A stretch of 64,000 nucleotides of DNA from Gymnorhina tibicen (taxonomy: Eukaryota; Chordata; Aves; Passeriformes; Artamidae). The notes beneath the pieces were generated by a model, which made no database searches, had not been told where the DNA came from, and saw only the letters and a program-made list of their open reading frames with translations. The stretch spans positions 28,774-92,773 of the forward strand of contig VXAZ01008185.1 of assembly GCA_013399875.1 (NCBI GenBank), in the 5' to 3' direction. How positions within the stretch are numbered: the first letter of the stretch is position 1; every line of letters starts with the position of its first letter. Shown here one piece after another: positions 38,751-52,589 of the stretch. The position numbers and the translations under genes were made by a program.

Positions 38751-41700
38751 AAAAAAAACCGAAGCATTTTTAAAAAAATGCCTGGAATGAATGAAAGAAA
38801 GGTGTGGCACGGTGTAAAAAAGACAAAAGACACTGAGGGCCAAAAACTCCTGAGAGGTTTGATGAGGTACACATCTGTCTTACTTGTGGCTGTGCTAGAA
38901 AGGAACACTTTATCAGGAACACCAGTATGCCCTCAGTGCAAGACTGAAGAGATGGCCAAACCTAAGTCACTCAGGCCCTCCTGCTTTTTCACTGAGCATC
39001 ACTCCACAAACAGTGCCATCAGCCATCCATACACACACACTACCACACTACCACCATCTTTGTTTTCCTGTTTTCCAGTTGTACATTGATGTTATTATCT
39101 ACATGATCACTTTCAATCCGTAATGCAAAAAACTGTAGCTATAGATGACATGACAGACGCAAAAAATTCCTTCTCAAGATTTTTATGTTGTACTTCAAAA
39201 ATTTGGAGTTCAAAGGATAAGCATATCTATTATAGCTTCAGACAACTAAACAGAAGTTCTGCTTTGCAGGATTATTTAAATATTAAAAAACCCCATCACT
39301 TGTGAAGTGAAAATGGGAAGATTTTTGGTTTTTTTACATTCCATTAAGGTTTTTGTATACAAATTCTGAAAATACCAAAGCTTTGCCTACTCAAGTCTTT
39401 AGGAAAAGCATGTTTTTTTTCTGGTTAAAAAGTTATATTTTGATAGCTGAATTCTGGTTGCAGCATGTGTACACTAAATCATACTTTTCTGAGAAAATAA
39501 CCCAGTATACATACAGGGCTTATAGCAACAAACCCCCAACATATATATAGACACTTGTTCCATCCTCTATACTCTTTACAGTGAAAGTTTTCAGCTATAA
39601 GTTTCTTTTCAATTTTTAGTAGTTACAGAAAGCATATCTAGTAACTAAAAAGCAACATTTTAATGTAGGTTGCGAATCTATTTAGAACACTAAACAAAAA
39701 TAATTACATACTCTCAGAAAATAAATTAAGTATCCAATACTAAAGTACCAGTTAGTTAACTGAACTCAGAGATCACTAAATAAATAGGTTTTTTAAAAAA
39801 CTGTAAAATCCATCTTTATCAATATGTTAAGAATTTATTATCCCATGATAGCATGTTACCTCTCTAATTCATGCAATTTTATTTCTAAAACAAAGTTAGC
39901 TAATGATAATTTTCCATAAAATGCCTATCCTTGGAAGAATTCCTTTTATTACCCTTACCAAAATACAAGTGGTAAATAAGATCTGGGAAATCAAGTGGTA
40001 TTTCCATGTTATTAATTGTCCTTCACTTACATTAGTAGCAAACCCATGTTAATCCCACATGTTTACTCATAATAAACATAAATTACAAAACCATATTTTA
40101 TAGTAATGAGCATTGATAAAATGATTTTGGTCTTTTTTGGACATGTGAACACAGACATTTGGCTTCTACAAAGCAATTGTTCCCTCCATCTGCCTTTTAT
40201 CTACCACTTAATTCTATTTTATTTCTAAGAACTTAATGTCTCAAGGCCTTTTTTCATTAATACTACACAAATTTTTTATATAATAAAATCTTTGATATAC
40301 ATTACAATGCTTAGACTTACTGGTAACTTTGCAGCTGGAATCTTTGCAAATTAGAAGGGTTACCACGATTACTACCTGCCTGTGTTTAAACTGTGTATCA
40401 GAAAACATTTAGTAAAGTTTCAGAAATGTTTCTTAAATGTCATACCCTTTTCACTAAATTCATGTTTCTAGAACATTAAAATCAGGACGTTCAACAATAG
40501 GAGCTAATAAACACAATATGCTTCCTGGTTAACTGCGATACTTAGTGACAGACTCTTGAACCTTTAGTCATATGAAATAAGACCTATAGGCTAAACACGG
40601 GAGCCAGTGAGGAAGTCAGAGGTTTCTCCTCTGTCACTATATGAAAATAACTTCTACTTTTTAATGAAGTTCAAAAAGATCTGCTTCAGATATTCTGATT
40701 CTACAAGAAGTTCTCTACGGTGCTGCTGATGGCCTCTGTCATCAACTTTGTTGGTACCAGTCACTTCACTGGAAAACCACCGAAGTCACTATCTTCTTGT
40801 AGTTCCAACACTGAAGTTGAGGCTCTGAGAGAGACTGCTCATTTTCACAATGAAATTACGTAACTCAGTTATTAAGTGTTCATCTTCAAGCAATGGCTTC
40901 TGATCAAAACGAACTCAATCTTTTTTTTGATTGCCTGATTCATTTGTGATATTGCCATAGCTCCATTTTATTTAGTTCCTTTGTAATCCCATTTTTTTCC
41001 GTGGTAAATGCATATGGGTACCCTTTCTGAAACACCTTCATAAGGAAACAAGGCATATACATCCATGCTGTGTGTACACTTGCCTGCCTTCATTCCTAAA
41101 GATGTGCATTTCTTGGTCATTTTCAACCGAATTTGAGGAAAAGACAGTTTCAAGCATAAACAGCTACCCTTGTGTTTTTTGGAAATAATGGAGAACAGAG
41201 AAAGGTACTCCAAACAAGAGCCTTGTTTGTCATGTTATGAGACACCAAATATTTCATTAAAAATCAAAAGGAGAAGTTTAATTTTTACACTAATCAACCA
41301 GAAAAAAAAAACAACCCTGCAGGATATTAGGCTTTGTTAGTTTGAATAATTGGCATCTAGTGCAGTAGCTTATTTTCAGTCTGTGGTTTCTTTCATATAA
41401 TAACATAATCTTCTGTGGTTAGGCTGCAAATTTTGCATGGCTCAAGAGCATCCTTTTGAAAATACAACAACCATGACAATATTTATGAAGATCTCCCTTG
41501 AAAACACACCTTATTTCCTTTCTTTGGAAAAACATTATCCAAAATGATAATTTTGATCAGACAGCTTATAACTTGCAAGAAAACAAGACACAGTAATAGC
41601 TCTTTAATGGATACTTGTGAGCTACTCTGTCTCTTAGAGTGGGTATATGGGACCCTGAAGTAAAGTTAATATACATCTAAAGCTGTCAATTAGACACGGA

Positions 41701-44700
41701 TCAAGAAAACAGGTAAATAGACTGGAAAAAGAAAGTATAAAGAAACCTTAAAATATAGGCTAAAGGAAACAGTGCTAGATACTACAAAGGATTACAGAAT
41801 CCCCTCATGTAATAAGCATATTACACTAAGTGGAAATTTTTTTAAACTCCCACTAGGTAATAACCAATATTTACATTATAGCATTTTCTAGATACCTAAT
41901 GAAAAGCTTTTGGCCCGTTGAGTTATCCATGGTACAAACCTAAGATTGGTTTGAACACCAGCCCCCAACATCAGGGTAAATTCAAAGAGCCTAAATTAGG
42001 CTTTGAACCCAGGCTCCTCCAATGCTGGTGAAGCGAATGAGACACTTCAGCAAGTTTAAGTGCTGGAAGACATGCTGAATACCTACAGAACACTGAAAAC
42101 AGGGATGTATGTGAATTTCCATTCCTCTTTGGAGTTCAGACACTTCAATTAAGACTATAAAAGTGATATATCAGACTACTGAAAATGCAGACCATGAAAT
42201 TATTTTCTGAAGACTAAAACCTGCTTCAGGAAGGTCCCCTTAAATAATATTGTGTTCTTTTGCATATTTATTTAGGAGTTAGAATACAAGTTGAAGAGGT
42301 GATGATTTTGTTAATTTCTGTGTTAAGAACACAGAACTCAGTTGAAAAGAACTTCTAACACAAGGAAGTCTACCTCCAGCCCACTGGGAAGAACATTCAG
42401 TTAGGAGTCAGCTGATTTGCATTCAGCCTAAATATGAACTCTAAACCGTGACTTCAAGCAGAAAAGGTCATATGCATATCTCAGCCAAGGGAGCTCTCAG
42501 AGGAACCGTTTCGGCAATCAAAACAAACATTTTGCTCAGAAATGCATAGCCTTGTCGTTGGCTAAACATTTGTGCCAAACACCCCAGGCAAGTTTTTTTT
42601 TAATCAATCTTAAGAGAGATTAACTTAAAACTAATAAAACTGAAGAATATTTAATGTTATAAAAGAACAAGAGCTCAAAGTGTTCCACTTGCCAGAAGCA
42701 AAAGAATAAATAGGATAAAATATGGAGAATAATCACCTAAATCCTACCAAACGATGACCTGATAAAAAACAATTAAATGAATATCAAATGCGGGGAAAAA
42801 ATCTAGAGTTAACTGATTTGTTAATGGCAATTTGTGATTACCACTGCAAATATATTTTAATATTTTCACCCAATATACACTTTGTTACTACTGTCTAATG
42901 GAACACTGTACAATAGAGGCAGAATTGTTCTACTGCTAGTAACGGGTCATTTGTTTTCTCACTTAAGCTGAAAAATATTTCAATCCTATCTAGTGTCAGG
43001 GAAAAGGAAAAATGATAAACCAAACAAAAACAAATGTGTAAAAACCCAATAATTTCTTCAATAAAATTTACATCCAAAGGTCTGAACATTGTATACTATT
43101 GACAGGCACAGTATCATCAATGGCTGGCACTCAGTTAACATTTCTTTTATAAAGATTCCTTCGTCAGATAACAGCAGATGGAAGAGTTTGTGAAATCACC
43201 TGCAATCTTAAATGCATAACTCACTGACTTCCTATTGATACATTGGAACTTATTTTACTTTTTAAAATTAAACTGATGGATGTTACACAATTTTAGTGCA
43301 CTGTCTGAATTCTTCATACTAGATGAAGAATTGGATGACCAAAAGCCTTCAGAAGCTATCAAATAAAATATTAAAACTTGATTGTTGTCCTGAATAACAA
43401 TATTGTAATACATCTTGAATATGCCCAAAGGCATACTAGAAGCTTATAAAATAATCATGACTTAAACAGCTTTTAAGTAGAAGGCAGAAGCATGCTGAAA
43501 CTTTACTTTTGTGGATTTTTAAAGATAGTATCCCTCTGTAAGTAGTTGTCTCATTCTAAAATATTTGCACAGTGAAACTTGACTAATTTGTGATAATTTT
43601 ATATAGGGATGGACTGCAAATTTCTAACAGCATGGGCTTAATAATATGGCTGTCATTAAGACAAGTCTTACATGGAAATAACAGAAAACAAATCCTATCT
43701 GAACGATTACTGAAATAATGAAAGATCTGCTAAACTTAGAAGACCTAATACCTACAATACTTTTAAGAACACCTAATAAGTCCAAACAACTTATGCAGTA
43801 GTTCTTTCATATTATAATGAGATATAGAGCAAGACAAAAAATATTAAAAATGCTCATGTGACAATAGCAAAACCAATGGATGTCTTAACACGTAAGATGG
43901 GCAAGAAAACACTGTACCCTTTGATCTGGATTTTTGTCAGGTTTTTTTGCAGAATACTACGTATTGCCTACCAGCCACACAAAACATTCTTACTAATATG
44001 CTTATGACCAATGAAATAGGGATCAAACATAACTTTAAACAAGTATTCTTCCTCCAACTGGTTGTTACACAGGAAGTTAGCAGTATGCCATGCTTGCTTC
44101 TAGAGTTTTCAATTCACAGATATTACTATGGTGTATTTTCTGTTTCAACTTTGTCACATTCTGCAGAATTTTTGTACTTACTGCAGTATATACTTTTTTA
44201 AAACGTCTTTCATTACACAAAAAATCCAACCAACCAACAACCAAACCCCACTAAACAAAGCAAGTCTGGATCCTAGTCAAGCTAATGACATACTTCTATT
44301 ATGAAACTGAAAACAAATCAGCATTTACCCTTGCTATCAAGATCCTGACTTCACTCCTTACAGAAAGATGGGTGAATAGTAATTTTTTAAAAAGAAAAAT
44401 CTTACATTAAAAGAGACCATCACAAATGTATGAAAAGCTAAATTATATGTTTACCATCCTGTTATAATTGAGGCAGGTTTTATTATCACATCAGAATCCT
44501 GGTTTTTTCAGGCAAGAGGCCCAACAGAAATTCCACAGAAAGTCTGACTAGAATTAAATTGTTCTCAGGAGCAATTCCTTTACTTGCAAGTATCCCCTCA
44601 ACTTACACACATCAGAGACCAAAATTTGCAAATATAAGAAACATTATATTTGTAATGTATCTACAGAATCAGAGTGCAACTATTAAACACAAGATTCCAT

Positions 44701-45899
44701 AATTCAGCCTTCAGCACATTGTGAACCCATACAGGAATTTATCATTTCATCTTTTCTGACATGTATTTTATCTAAGAAAGGAAGTTATCAGAGCTCAGTA
44801 AATTTTCCAGCAAAAATTATTTAACTATGCTATGAAAATGAAAAGCTAAGCCAAACTGCTTATATGGATGTAAAGTACATAAAAGAATCAACTACTGCTA
44901 GGAAGAACCAGTCAGTCTTTCACAGCAGTTTTTCTCTGGTATTGTCTAAAAATTTTATCAATGTACCAATAGTATTGTTTGCTACAATTTTTTTGACTTT
45001 GCAATAATTGTCATTTAAAAATGGTTAAGAAAACTTCATGAAAGAAACAAAACCTCTCTGACCCCTTCAAAGTTTTACCAGGTAATTTCAGTTAAACATA
45101 GACTAAGCATATATATTACCCAAAGTATCAGTTATGAAAAGAAGGAAAAACTTCATTTCCATGGTACAGACTCCAGCACTCTCTGCCTGTAAAGTCTGGG
45201 AACACAGCCATAAGAAAAATCATACTGTGTTAGTGATCACCTAGGTCCCTGCTTTAGGGAGTCACATTCTGTTCCTTTTCTCTTTCCCCACTCCTTTTCC
45301 TAGTGCATATGCCACTGTGCTACATCTCCTGTCTCCTTCACCCACTTAAAGCTTCCAGTGTTATTTAAGTTTCAGCAGTGACAGGAGGAGACTGTGAGAC
45401 AAGGGACAGTATCCAGAAGCTGATAGCTACAGACATGGCCAGCTGCTCCAATTCCTTGAAGCATTCATGGCATACTTGGCAGCAGCACTCCCTGCATACT
45501 TGCAGCAGACCACATTAGAAGAATTAGCTGCAGCTGATCTCATCTAATAAGCATGTTTTGCTGCTACCCAAGCACTGATGCAGGCTTACTCAACTGTATT
45601 CAGAAAGCCAACCTTAGGTCTATGATGTAGTTCACTGTTATAACTGGAACAATATGGTGTTATATAGTTTTTCTGAGGGTCAGAAGGGAGTTGTATTCAT
45701 TACCCTCTCCACATCTTCAGAAAAGCAGCAACTTTATTAAAGCAAAAGCCTTCAAATGCCTTTTTCCTTGTCCAAATAGAAAGTAAATTAGTCATCACTA
45801 ATTTGTCTGACTTTACAAGCAGCAAAGCCACGTAGTGACCACAAACAACCATAATATGGAAGAAGCAGAATCATGGGAAAATTCCAGTTGAAAATTACC
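38751..45899. other. Intronic stretch, mostly unrecognised
   Basis: AT-rich. Two SINE-like patches at 41940-42065 and 42370-42450 are listed separately; nothing else was recognised. Confidence 0.45.
41940..42065 (-). repeat. Possible ancient tRNA-derived SINE (MIR-like)
   Basis: On the minus strand GGAGCCTGGGTTCAAAGCC resembles the B-box region of tRNA-derived SINEs (consensus GGTTCRANNCC). A second patch near 42370-42450 has CATTCAGTTAGGAGTC. Highly degraded and uncertain. Confidence 0.3.
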
Positions 45900-46330
45900 C
45901 CAAGAAGTCTCCAATTCAATCTCTTTCTCCACGCACGTTTATCTCAAAACAGGTTGCTCAGGGCTTTTTTCCATTTGGGTCTTGAAAATCTCCAAGAAAA
46001 CTGCACAGCTCTGGGAAACCCAATGCACTGCTTGACTATCCTCATTGTGAAAAACCTTTTCACCATCATGAACACCTTATTTCAAAACACATCTCTTGCC
46101 CTCCCATCACTAGAGAGAACAGACTGGCTTTTTCTTTCTGACAGCTTTCTCACACTATTGGGTCACTAGGTCTGTTAGAACCTATTACCGTGAGGTATCC
46201 TGGTAGCTTTCTCTTTTCCAGGCTGAAATACACTTCCCCTCAGCCTCTCCTCCTTGAACATGAGCTCCAGAATCCTGCCTTGATGGCTCTTCACTGAACT
46301 CACTTCAGGTAGCATCCTAGATCATTCCCA
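45900..46330 (-). mobile_element. Degraded CR1 LINE 3' fragment
   Basis: Recognisable reverse-complement CR1 phrases include AACAGGTTGCTCAGGGC, GTCTTGAAAATCTCCAAG, AAAAACCTTTTCACC, CTCCTCCTTGAACATGAGCTCCAG and CTTCACTGAACTCACTTCAGG. Diverged, non-coding. Confidence 0.75.
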
Positions 46331-49300
46331 ATCAACTAACAGGGAGAAGACTAAGACAAAGGCTGAAGCCTACGCAGAGTACAGGATTTTTCTTAAATGA
46401 AATTGAAGATACCAAATTAAAAGAAAGAATATGTACATATGTGTCCATTTCTTTGGAAACTGTTCTGGAGACTTGGTGCTGAGAAGGGTGTGTGGTAAGA
46501 TGCTTTCTAACTCATCTCTTTCACATTTTCAATTGGCTGGCTCCAGAGGCACACTCAGCTGCATGTAGGAAATGCTGACTTTAGATATACCCTACACACC
46601 AAGTTGACAGCTTAAAATCATGTCTGGAGACTATGCTTATTAATATTGTCTAAAAATTTGTTCCAAATGCCTACATTTGCAGTAAGAAAATCTCAGAACT
46701 GAAAAATGCCCTCCTCATTCAGAGAAACAACAGATGAAGATACCATCTACTCAGACCACTGCAAGTTTTTAACGTGTATGAAACCTGTAAACAGTTTGCA
46801 AAGTTTAAAATAGTTTAATTCCTATGGAAGAACTGACAGAATTTGACAACTATCTCTGTAATCATCTCCAGTTAGAATATTTTATTCATTACTTCATAAA
46901 AAAGTAATTAGTAGAGGAGTTTTGAAAAAGCACTGCCATAATGTTTTAAAATCAATTTACATTTACCTTCTCTAGACATGAAACTTAAAACCTCACAAGG
47001 TCTTTTTCTGTGTAAAATACCATTAATCAAATGAAGTGATTTAAGACAAGAACTGTCAATCAAACCATGAAACAGAGTCTAACCAATAATTTACTTACTA
47101 ACTATTTTAAGTCATATGACGGAATTAGAAGATTTACTGGAGATTCAAATATGTAACATTTTCATAAATTAAGCAGCATGATTTCTTCATGCTTATGGTA
47201 GGAAACAGATCCTTCCATCCTCACACTGCAACTATGAGCAATACCAACTTTTCACCACATTCACAAAAATAAAGTGCTGACTTTGAAGCATTTTAAAATC
47301 AGAGCAGTATGATTAAGCCATCTAGGTTATAGCTGGAAAACATAATATGAAATAGAAGCTTTTTGATGAAATTACAGTCTTAAGCATTAGTATTTTTTCT
47401 GCATATTCTGCTTTTTCATTATACTATCAAACAGGTCATCACAGTAAATACAAGCATGGAATTGGAAAAGAATGTAACTTTATGAGGGGAAATAAAAACC
47501 TCCTTGTGTTAAAGCTTTTCATGTTTGAATCTAATGCAACTGAAGTGCCTCATCAATCCAGTGGGATGACTGTGTATTGGCACATAGGCAGAGGTACAAA
47601 TAGGCAGCAGACACAGGCAGGGCTGTAGCAGTGACAACTGTTGTGAGCTTACAGTGTTACCAAAGTGTATGTCAAGTCTGCACTGCTATTAAAAAAAAAC
47701 GTTGAGCTGCTTTTCATCTAGGTTTAACCAGGGCCCCTGTCCAGTTCACTGCAAAGCCATACAAAAGTTCATACTGCACAAAGAATAAACGTCCAGGGAT
47801 GAAAACAACACTTATCAATTGTGTGCAAGTTTATGCTTCTGTAAATGCTTGTGGAATTACCCTGCTAGAACTTGATATCATAACTAGTTTTAAATGAATG
47901 ATGTTGCCAAGAGGGTACATTCGCATCCACACAGCTTGTGCTGACATTCTCCTGCTTCCCTTCTCATTGCATATATTGACTTAAGAGTTGTTACAGCTGA
48001 TCCAACTTACTCTCTATTTGCAAGAAAGAACAATGTCAGTGCAAAAGGAGAGATGGAAGCATGCAGTCAGGACAGGGAGAAGGGCAAAACAGATGAACCT
48101 CATGACACAGAAGCTTTGCTTGCCTCAATCCCACAGACAGCAGTTTGACACTGTGAGCTTTAACAAGCTGGAGTACTTTCAGCAGGATCAGTTCTCTGAT
48201 CAGCCAACATTGTACAAATGAGGATACAATAATGGGCAGCAGTACTAAACAGCCTGAGAGAGGAAGATAGGATTGCCTTCCAGAGCACTGACAGTTTAAA
48301 TTGTCTCACAGTGTTCACTGAAGTGCACTCGTAGATTGCACACAATTGCTATTGTTAAACTGGAGAAGTTCCTCCAAAACAGATATGCAACTTCTCAACA
48401 TACATTTATCAAAACACTCCTTTAACTTGACATCTACTTGCCCCAAAACACACTGCTTTTTCCAATAAATTAGCTGTCATAATCAAAAGATACTTCTTTC
48501 TCATATTCTTTCCTATAGCCTCAAAATCAAATCAGAAACATTTACTGCTATAAGGTAAATAACAAAAGTAGTTACACAGTGTGGATGAATATAAATATAA
48601 TGTGAAATCAAAAGTTTCAGAATGTAAACAAATCACATTATGGTTAAAATGAAACTCTTCCTATGAGTTGTTATCAAATGGTAAAGGGTAAGAAAGCCCT
48701 TCAAAACACACATTACTGAAAATGGTTTGAAAGAAGTGTTTAAAGTACAAAGACTGAGAACTCATCCCAACACATACAGACTGTGGACTCCTAAATAAGG
48801 AAGAGAAGAATGAAAATCCAGAGCTGCAATACAAATAACCTCTGCTTATGAGGAATTAAACTTCTTTTAGGAGATGAAGCTGTCCCCTACACATAGCTAA
48901 GACTCTCAAAGGTTGAACAGACGCTTTGGTTTTAGAAATCCAGAAACAAGTCTTAGCATCCCTTCCTTTCTAAGACCATCTAGTAAACATTCTCATTCTA
49001 TCCCCGAGGCCTGTTTCTGGAGGTAGTTTCTGGCTGATGTCATGGAACATGTGTGTAATACCAATCTTTTAAAAGTTGGGAGATAGATAGGAATTCCCTT
49101 TCTACTATTTCCTTTAAGTACTAATATGAATCATTTTGAAGAAGTGCTTTTACCACTAGTGCATTACAGAAAAGGCAGACACTAACACTTTATTCTCTTA
49201 TGTATAGTTGCAGAAAATAGGAAAATTTCATCTGGAGAGGATCAGAAGTGAACAGAGATACCGTCCTGCTGTCCACATTCACGTTCAGACATTTCTATAC

Positions 49301-50399
49301 TTGCTAGTCTATATATTAATTCTTAATTGTATTCCTAATTCTACATGCAGTATCTCTGAAGTAACAGCACATAACATTCTTGATCCCACTTGAGAACCAA
49401 ACAATTAAAATGTAAATGCAGCTTGTTAGTATAGAAGACCTTTATTGAATCTTGCTTTTAATCTAAACTGCTATATAAACTTACAGTTTTGAAATAACTT
49501 AAACACTTCATTGAGTTCAGGAACATTTTTAGGTGAATATTTAAGCATTGTATTTCAATAAGCAAGTGTAAGATTTTGCGAGAGCTGAGAAAAGTCTTAA
49601 ATATTGTATTTATTTAATTTCTGCACTTACTACTGGCTGTGGAAGCAGACTTTATTCAGGAACATTCATGAAAAACAGCTTAGTAAAACACTCTTTGCCC
49701 AAGCAATGTAAAAGAATTCTGGACCCTTTACTACAATATTTACAGTCATATATGCATAACGGTAATCTGTTAAGACTCTACACTAAGGGTTTAAGACTAA
49801 CTGTGTGCTCGCACCAAAGACTATTAATCAATACTTCATCATTTGACCCAGAGATGCCAAACGCGCTTAACCCTATGTCTTATCATGCTGTTAACAAAAA
49901 GAATTACTATGTCTTAACTAGATATTCCTGCTGTGCTTTCAACCCTCCAGTCAACTCCTAAGCCTTCCATGAGAACTTCATCAATGATGTCAACCTCTGA
50001 CAAGTGAGTACTTAATAAATCTGAAGCTCCATTTAACCAGTAGTTTGAAAAGAGAAAAGGAACACCCATTTCTGCACAGACAGAGTGGCAGTGAGACATT
50101 TCTTACTCTATCCTGATTTTTTTGTGCACTGCCTAGAAATGATTCTGGTGGGTGCCTGACCTCAATTGGAGCTTTTGCAAAACATAGCCCTGGCATTATG
50201 AATCTCCCAGGACCACTAAGAGTGTCACTGCTTCCTACCCAGTTATGAGTAGAAGGTGTGCAGCAGGTCAGAACACCACAAACCCAACCTCTGACAGGGC
50301 TGAGGGGCCAGGCAAGGGGGCAAACAAGCAGGGCAGAAACAAAACAGATTGCCTGGAGAGAGGTCAGGCAATCTCTGATGTTGGGGGTTTTCACAGCTT
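46331..50399. other. Intronic stretch without recognised genes
   Basis: AT-rich, no repeat family or exon recognised. Confidence 0.45.
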
Positions 50400-50520
50400 A
50401 GTTAGGAAAACCCATCACTGACCTGACCTGAGTGCTAGTGACAGGCCCACTTCAAGTGGGAAGTTGGATTAGATGATTTCCAGATGTCCATGCCAAAGAA
50501 ATTTCTGTTACTCTGTGAGT
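50400..50520 (+). mobile_element. CR1 3' terminal fragment
   Basis: GAAGTTGGATTAGATGATTTCC followed by CAGATGTCC...TTTCTGTTACTCTGTGAG matches the CR1 3' end (GGTTGGACTAGATGATCTCC...CTGTGAT). Confidence 0.65.
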
Positions 50521-52045
50521 AGCTCCAAAGGCAGCAGATCTACCTCTATGCAGTTGCCTAATGACAGTATCACATGATTTAATGTTCTGTTCATGTTTAG
50601 GAAGTTAGAAATTCAGCCATAAAAGTTAATATTCTATAAATATTTAAAAGGTAACCTAAGTTCTGATTAAACTCATAGTTAGTTACGTTTACAAGTCAAA
50701 GCTCCTCTTTTAAAATTAAATATGTATTTCTCAAACTCCACTGAAACTACTGAGTCTTCTAGACAAAACCGTCTTTTACGTATCTAGGTGTAAACAAATA
50801 CGTGCAAATATCCATTACTTGAATATTTTTCAGAGAACAGGAAACATATTTTAAAAATGAATTCCTGAGGTTGCTGAAGAATTATAGTCTATTCCATGCA
50901 TCTCTAGAATAAAAACAAGCAAACCAAACAATCCTTAAAGTAAAGGGATTTTTGGTCATGTTCACCTTGTGTTTTTCCAAGTAAGGTGAAACATGTTTTA
51001 GTTTTACTAATTAGGAGAAAGTTTTTCAAGTATACAACTTTTACTCTATTTAAAACTTGTTTAAAGGTGGACTTGTTTGGGTTTTTAAGAGGATGTTCTT
51101 GCAGATAACAAGATCAGAGAGACTGCTCCAGGAAGACCACTTCAGCAAAAAAAAAAGGGAATTAATGTATTTCATAACTAGTGTCAGAATAGTCTATGGA
51201 TTTAAAAAAACCCTTGAGGACCTAAGACTTTGCTAACACCTTGAACTGTGTCCAAATTTAAAAAAATACAATTCAGGAGTTTAGGCAGAGATGTATGGTA
51301 ATTTTACCTCATCCACTTACATGTAGAACATTTGTACTCTGTACTAGTTGAAGCTTTTTTAGCTCCTAAATTCTGATAAAGCTAGACAAATAAAACAGTA
51401 TAAAGAGATTTGAAGGGCCATTATACTGATATTTTAACTCCCAAGCCTCCAAGTTAATTAGAAATTGTGACTAACTTAAAATGAAGCTTGCTGGATCAAT
51501 TTCTCTGTCTTTGAACTACAAGCTGAAGAACTACTGTTTGTTTCCAGTTTAGTATTCTCCTAGATGGTGTGGAAGCTTTTCATTATTTTCCAAGCTTCTT
51601 TTAAAAACTAATCTGTTTTCCAGATCTCTGCCATCCTATTTGACATTCACATCAAATTTATATACTGTGTCAGTGTATGAAAACTTTTGAGAAATACTGC
51701 ACTACCACTTGACAGCATTTTGCTAAGTGGGAGGCAGTATGTCTCACACACAATGCCACAGGTTGGCAATTTAATAGCATGTGCACTGCCAACGTAAAAC
51801 CATACAGAAAAATTGTGGCACCAAAGCAAAGCACTTGGTGATCGAAGCATCACAACTTCCACAGGCACACAGTTACCTTGCGATAATACTTCTGCAAAGT
51901 CTGAACGTAATTTCAGCAACCAGCAAACTCCAGATAAAGTATTAGCAACTTGCACACGTTCCTGACATGCTTTATCTACAGCTCTAACTTGCTATGCTTC
52001 TTGGACACACTGAGTCAATTTATATCACCTCTATGCTAGCAGCAA
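50521..52045. other. Intronic stretch at the donor end of PACRG intron 1
   Basis: AT-rich until about 52080 where the CpG island begins. No feature recognised other than the donor next to exon 1. Confidence 0.45.
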
Positions 52046-52051
52046 ACGTAC

Positions 52052-52207
52052 CACGCTGTTTTTCATCATGGCTCTAATAGTGAATCCCTCGCAGGCCTGT
52101 TGCTTGTCCTGCTGCTTGTCCTGCTGCTTGTCCTTCTTCTCCCGCTGCCGGGAGCACCTGTCACATGCGGGCTTTGAGGGGCCCGGGACCCCCTCCTCCA
52201 CTACCAT
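52052..52207 (-). CDS. PACRG: PACRG coding exon 1
   Basis: The first 52 codons of PACRG, starting MVVEEGVPGP and ending EGFTIRAMMKNSV, next to a GTACGT donor (52051-52046). The end matches the conserved EGFTVKAMMKNSV of human PACRG from memory, and the human exon is also 52 codons. I chose the ATG at 52207 because its context is strong (GGGGAGATGG), the MV[V/A]E start matches, and the length agrees. An in-frame upstream ATG at 52270 has weak context and would add 21 hydrophobic residues. Joined to exon 2 in phase 0, the junction reads KNSV-VRGPP. Residues 26-37 are three perfect DKQQ units from a 12-bp tandem repeat with no equivalent in the human protein as I recall it. The exon lies in the CpG island and is driven from the bidirectional promoter. 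In mammals PACRG is most abundant in motile-ciliated cells and testis. Confidence 0.93.
52097..52132 (-). repeat. PACRG: 12-bp coding tandem repeat, (DKQQ)3
   Basis: Three tandem copies of a GACAAGCAGCAG unit, the last with one synonymous change (CAG to CAA), encode PACRG residues 26-37. Near-identical DNA units point to a recent minisatellite-type expansion in the poorly conserved N-terminal tail of the protein. Confidence 0.9.
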
Positions 52208-52589
52208 CTCCCCACCGGCGCCCGCGACGGACCAGATGCAAATTACGGACTGGAAAAAACAAGCGAACATCAGCGTCCCGTGCCCAGCGAGTTAGAGCAG
52301 GTAGCAGGTCCAACTCTGCACAACCAGCGACAGCCCCACACACCCGTCCCGCGCCTTCCCCGCCCCTCACAGGCTCCCTTCGCCTGCCCCTCGCCCCCAA
52401 CCCCAGTCCCCTTCTGCATCAGCCCGGCTCGTTCCCCCCACTCCGCCGTGTCCAGCCCTTCATCACCACCTGATGTCCTTGTCCCCCGGGGGCTGCTCGC
52501 CCCCGTCCCCCCGCCGGGTCCGGCCCTGCGGGTCCCTCTCGGGGTCCGTTGGGCACCTGCCGCCACGCGCGGTCCCCGGCCACGCGACA

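Larger units (their letters stand above)
2568..52051 (-). other. PACRG: PACRG intron 1 (49.5 kb)
   Basis: This intron runs from the GT at 52051-52050 to the AG at 2569-2568 on the minus strand, both sites inferred from exon homology and phase. It is AT-rich and holds the repeats listed separately. I saw no other exon that extends PACRG or encodes a recognisable protein. Open frames of 60-150 codons within it have no family signature and fit chance. Confidence 0.85.
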
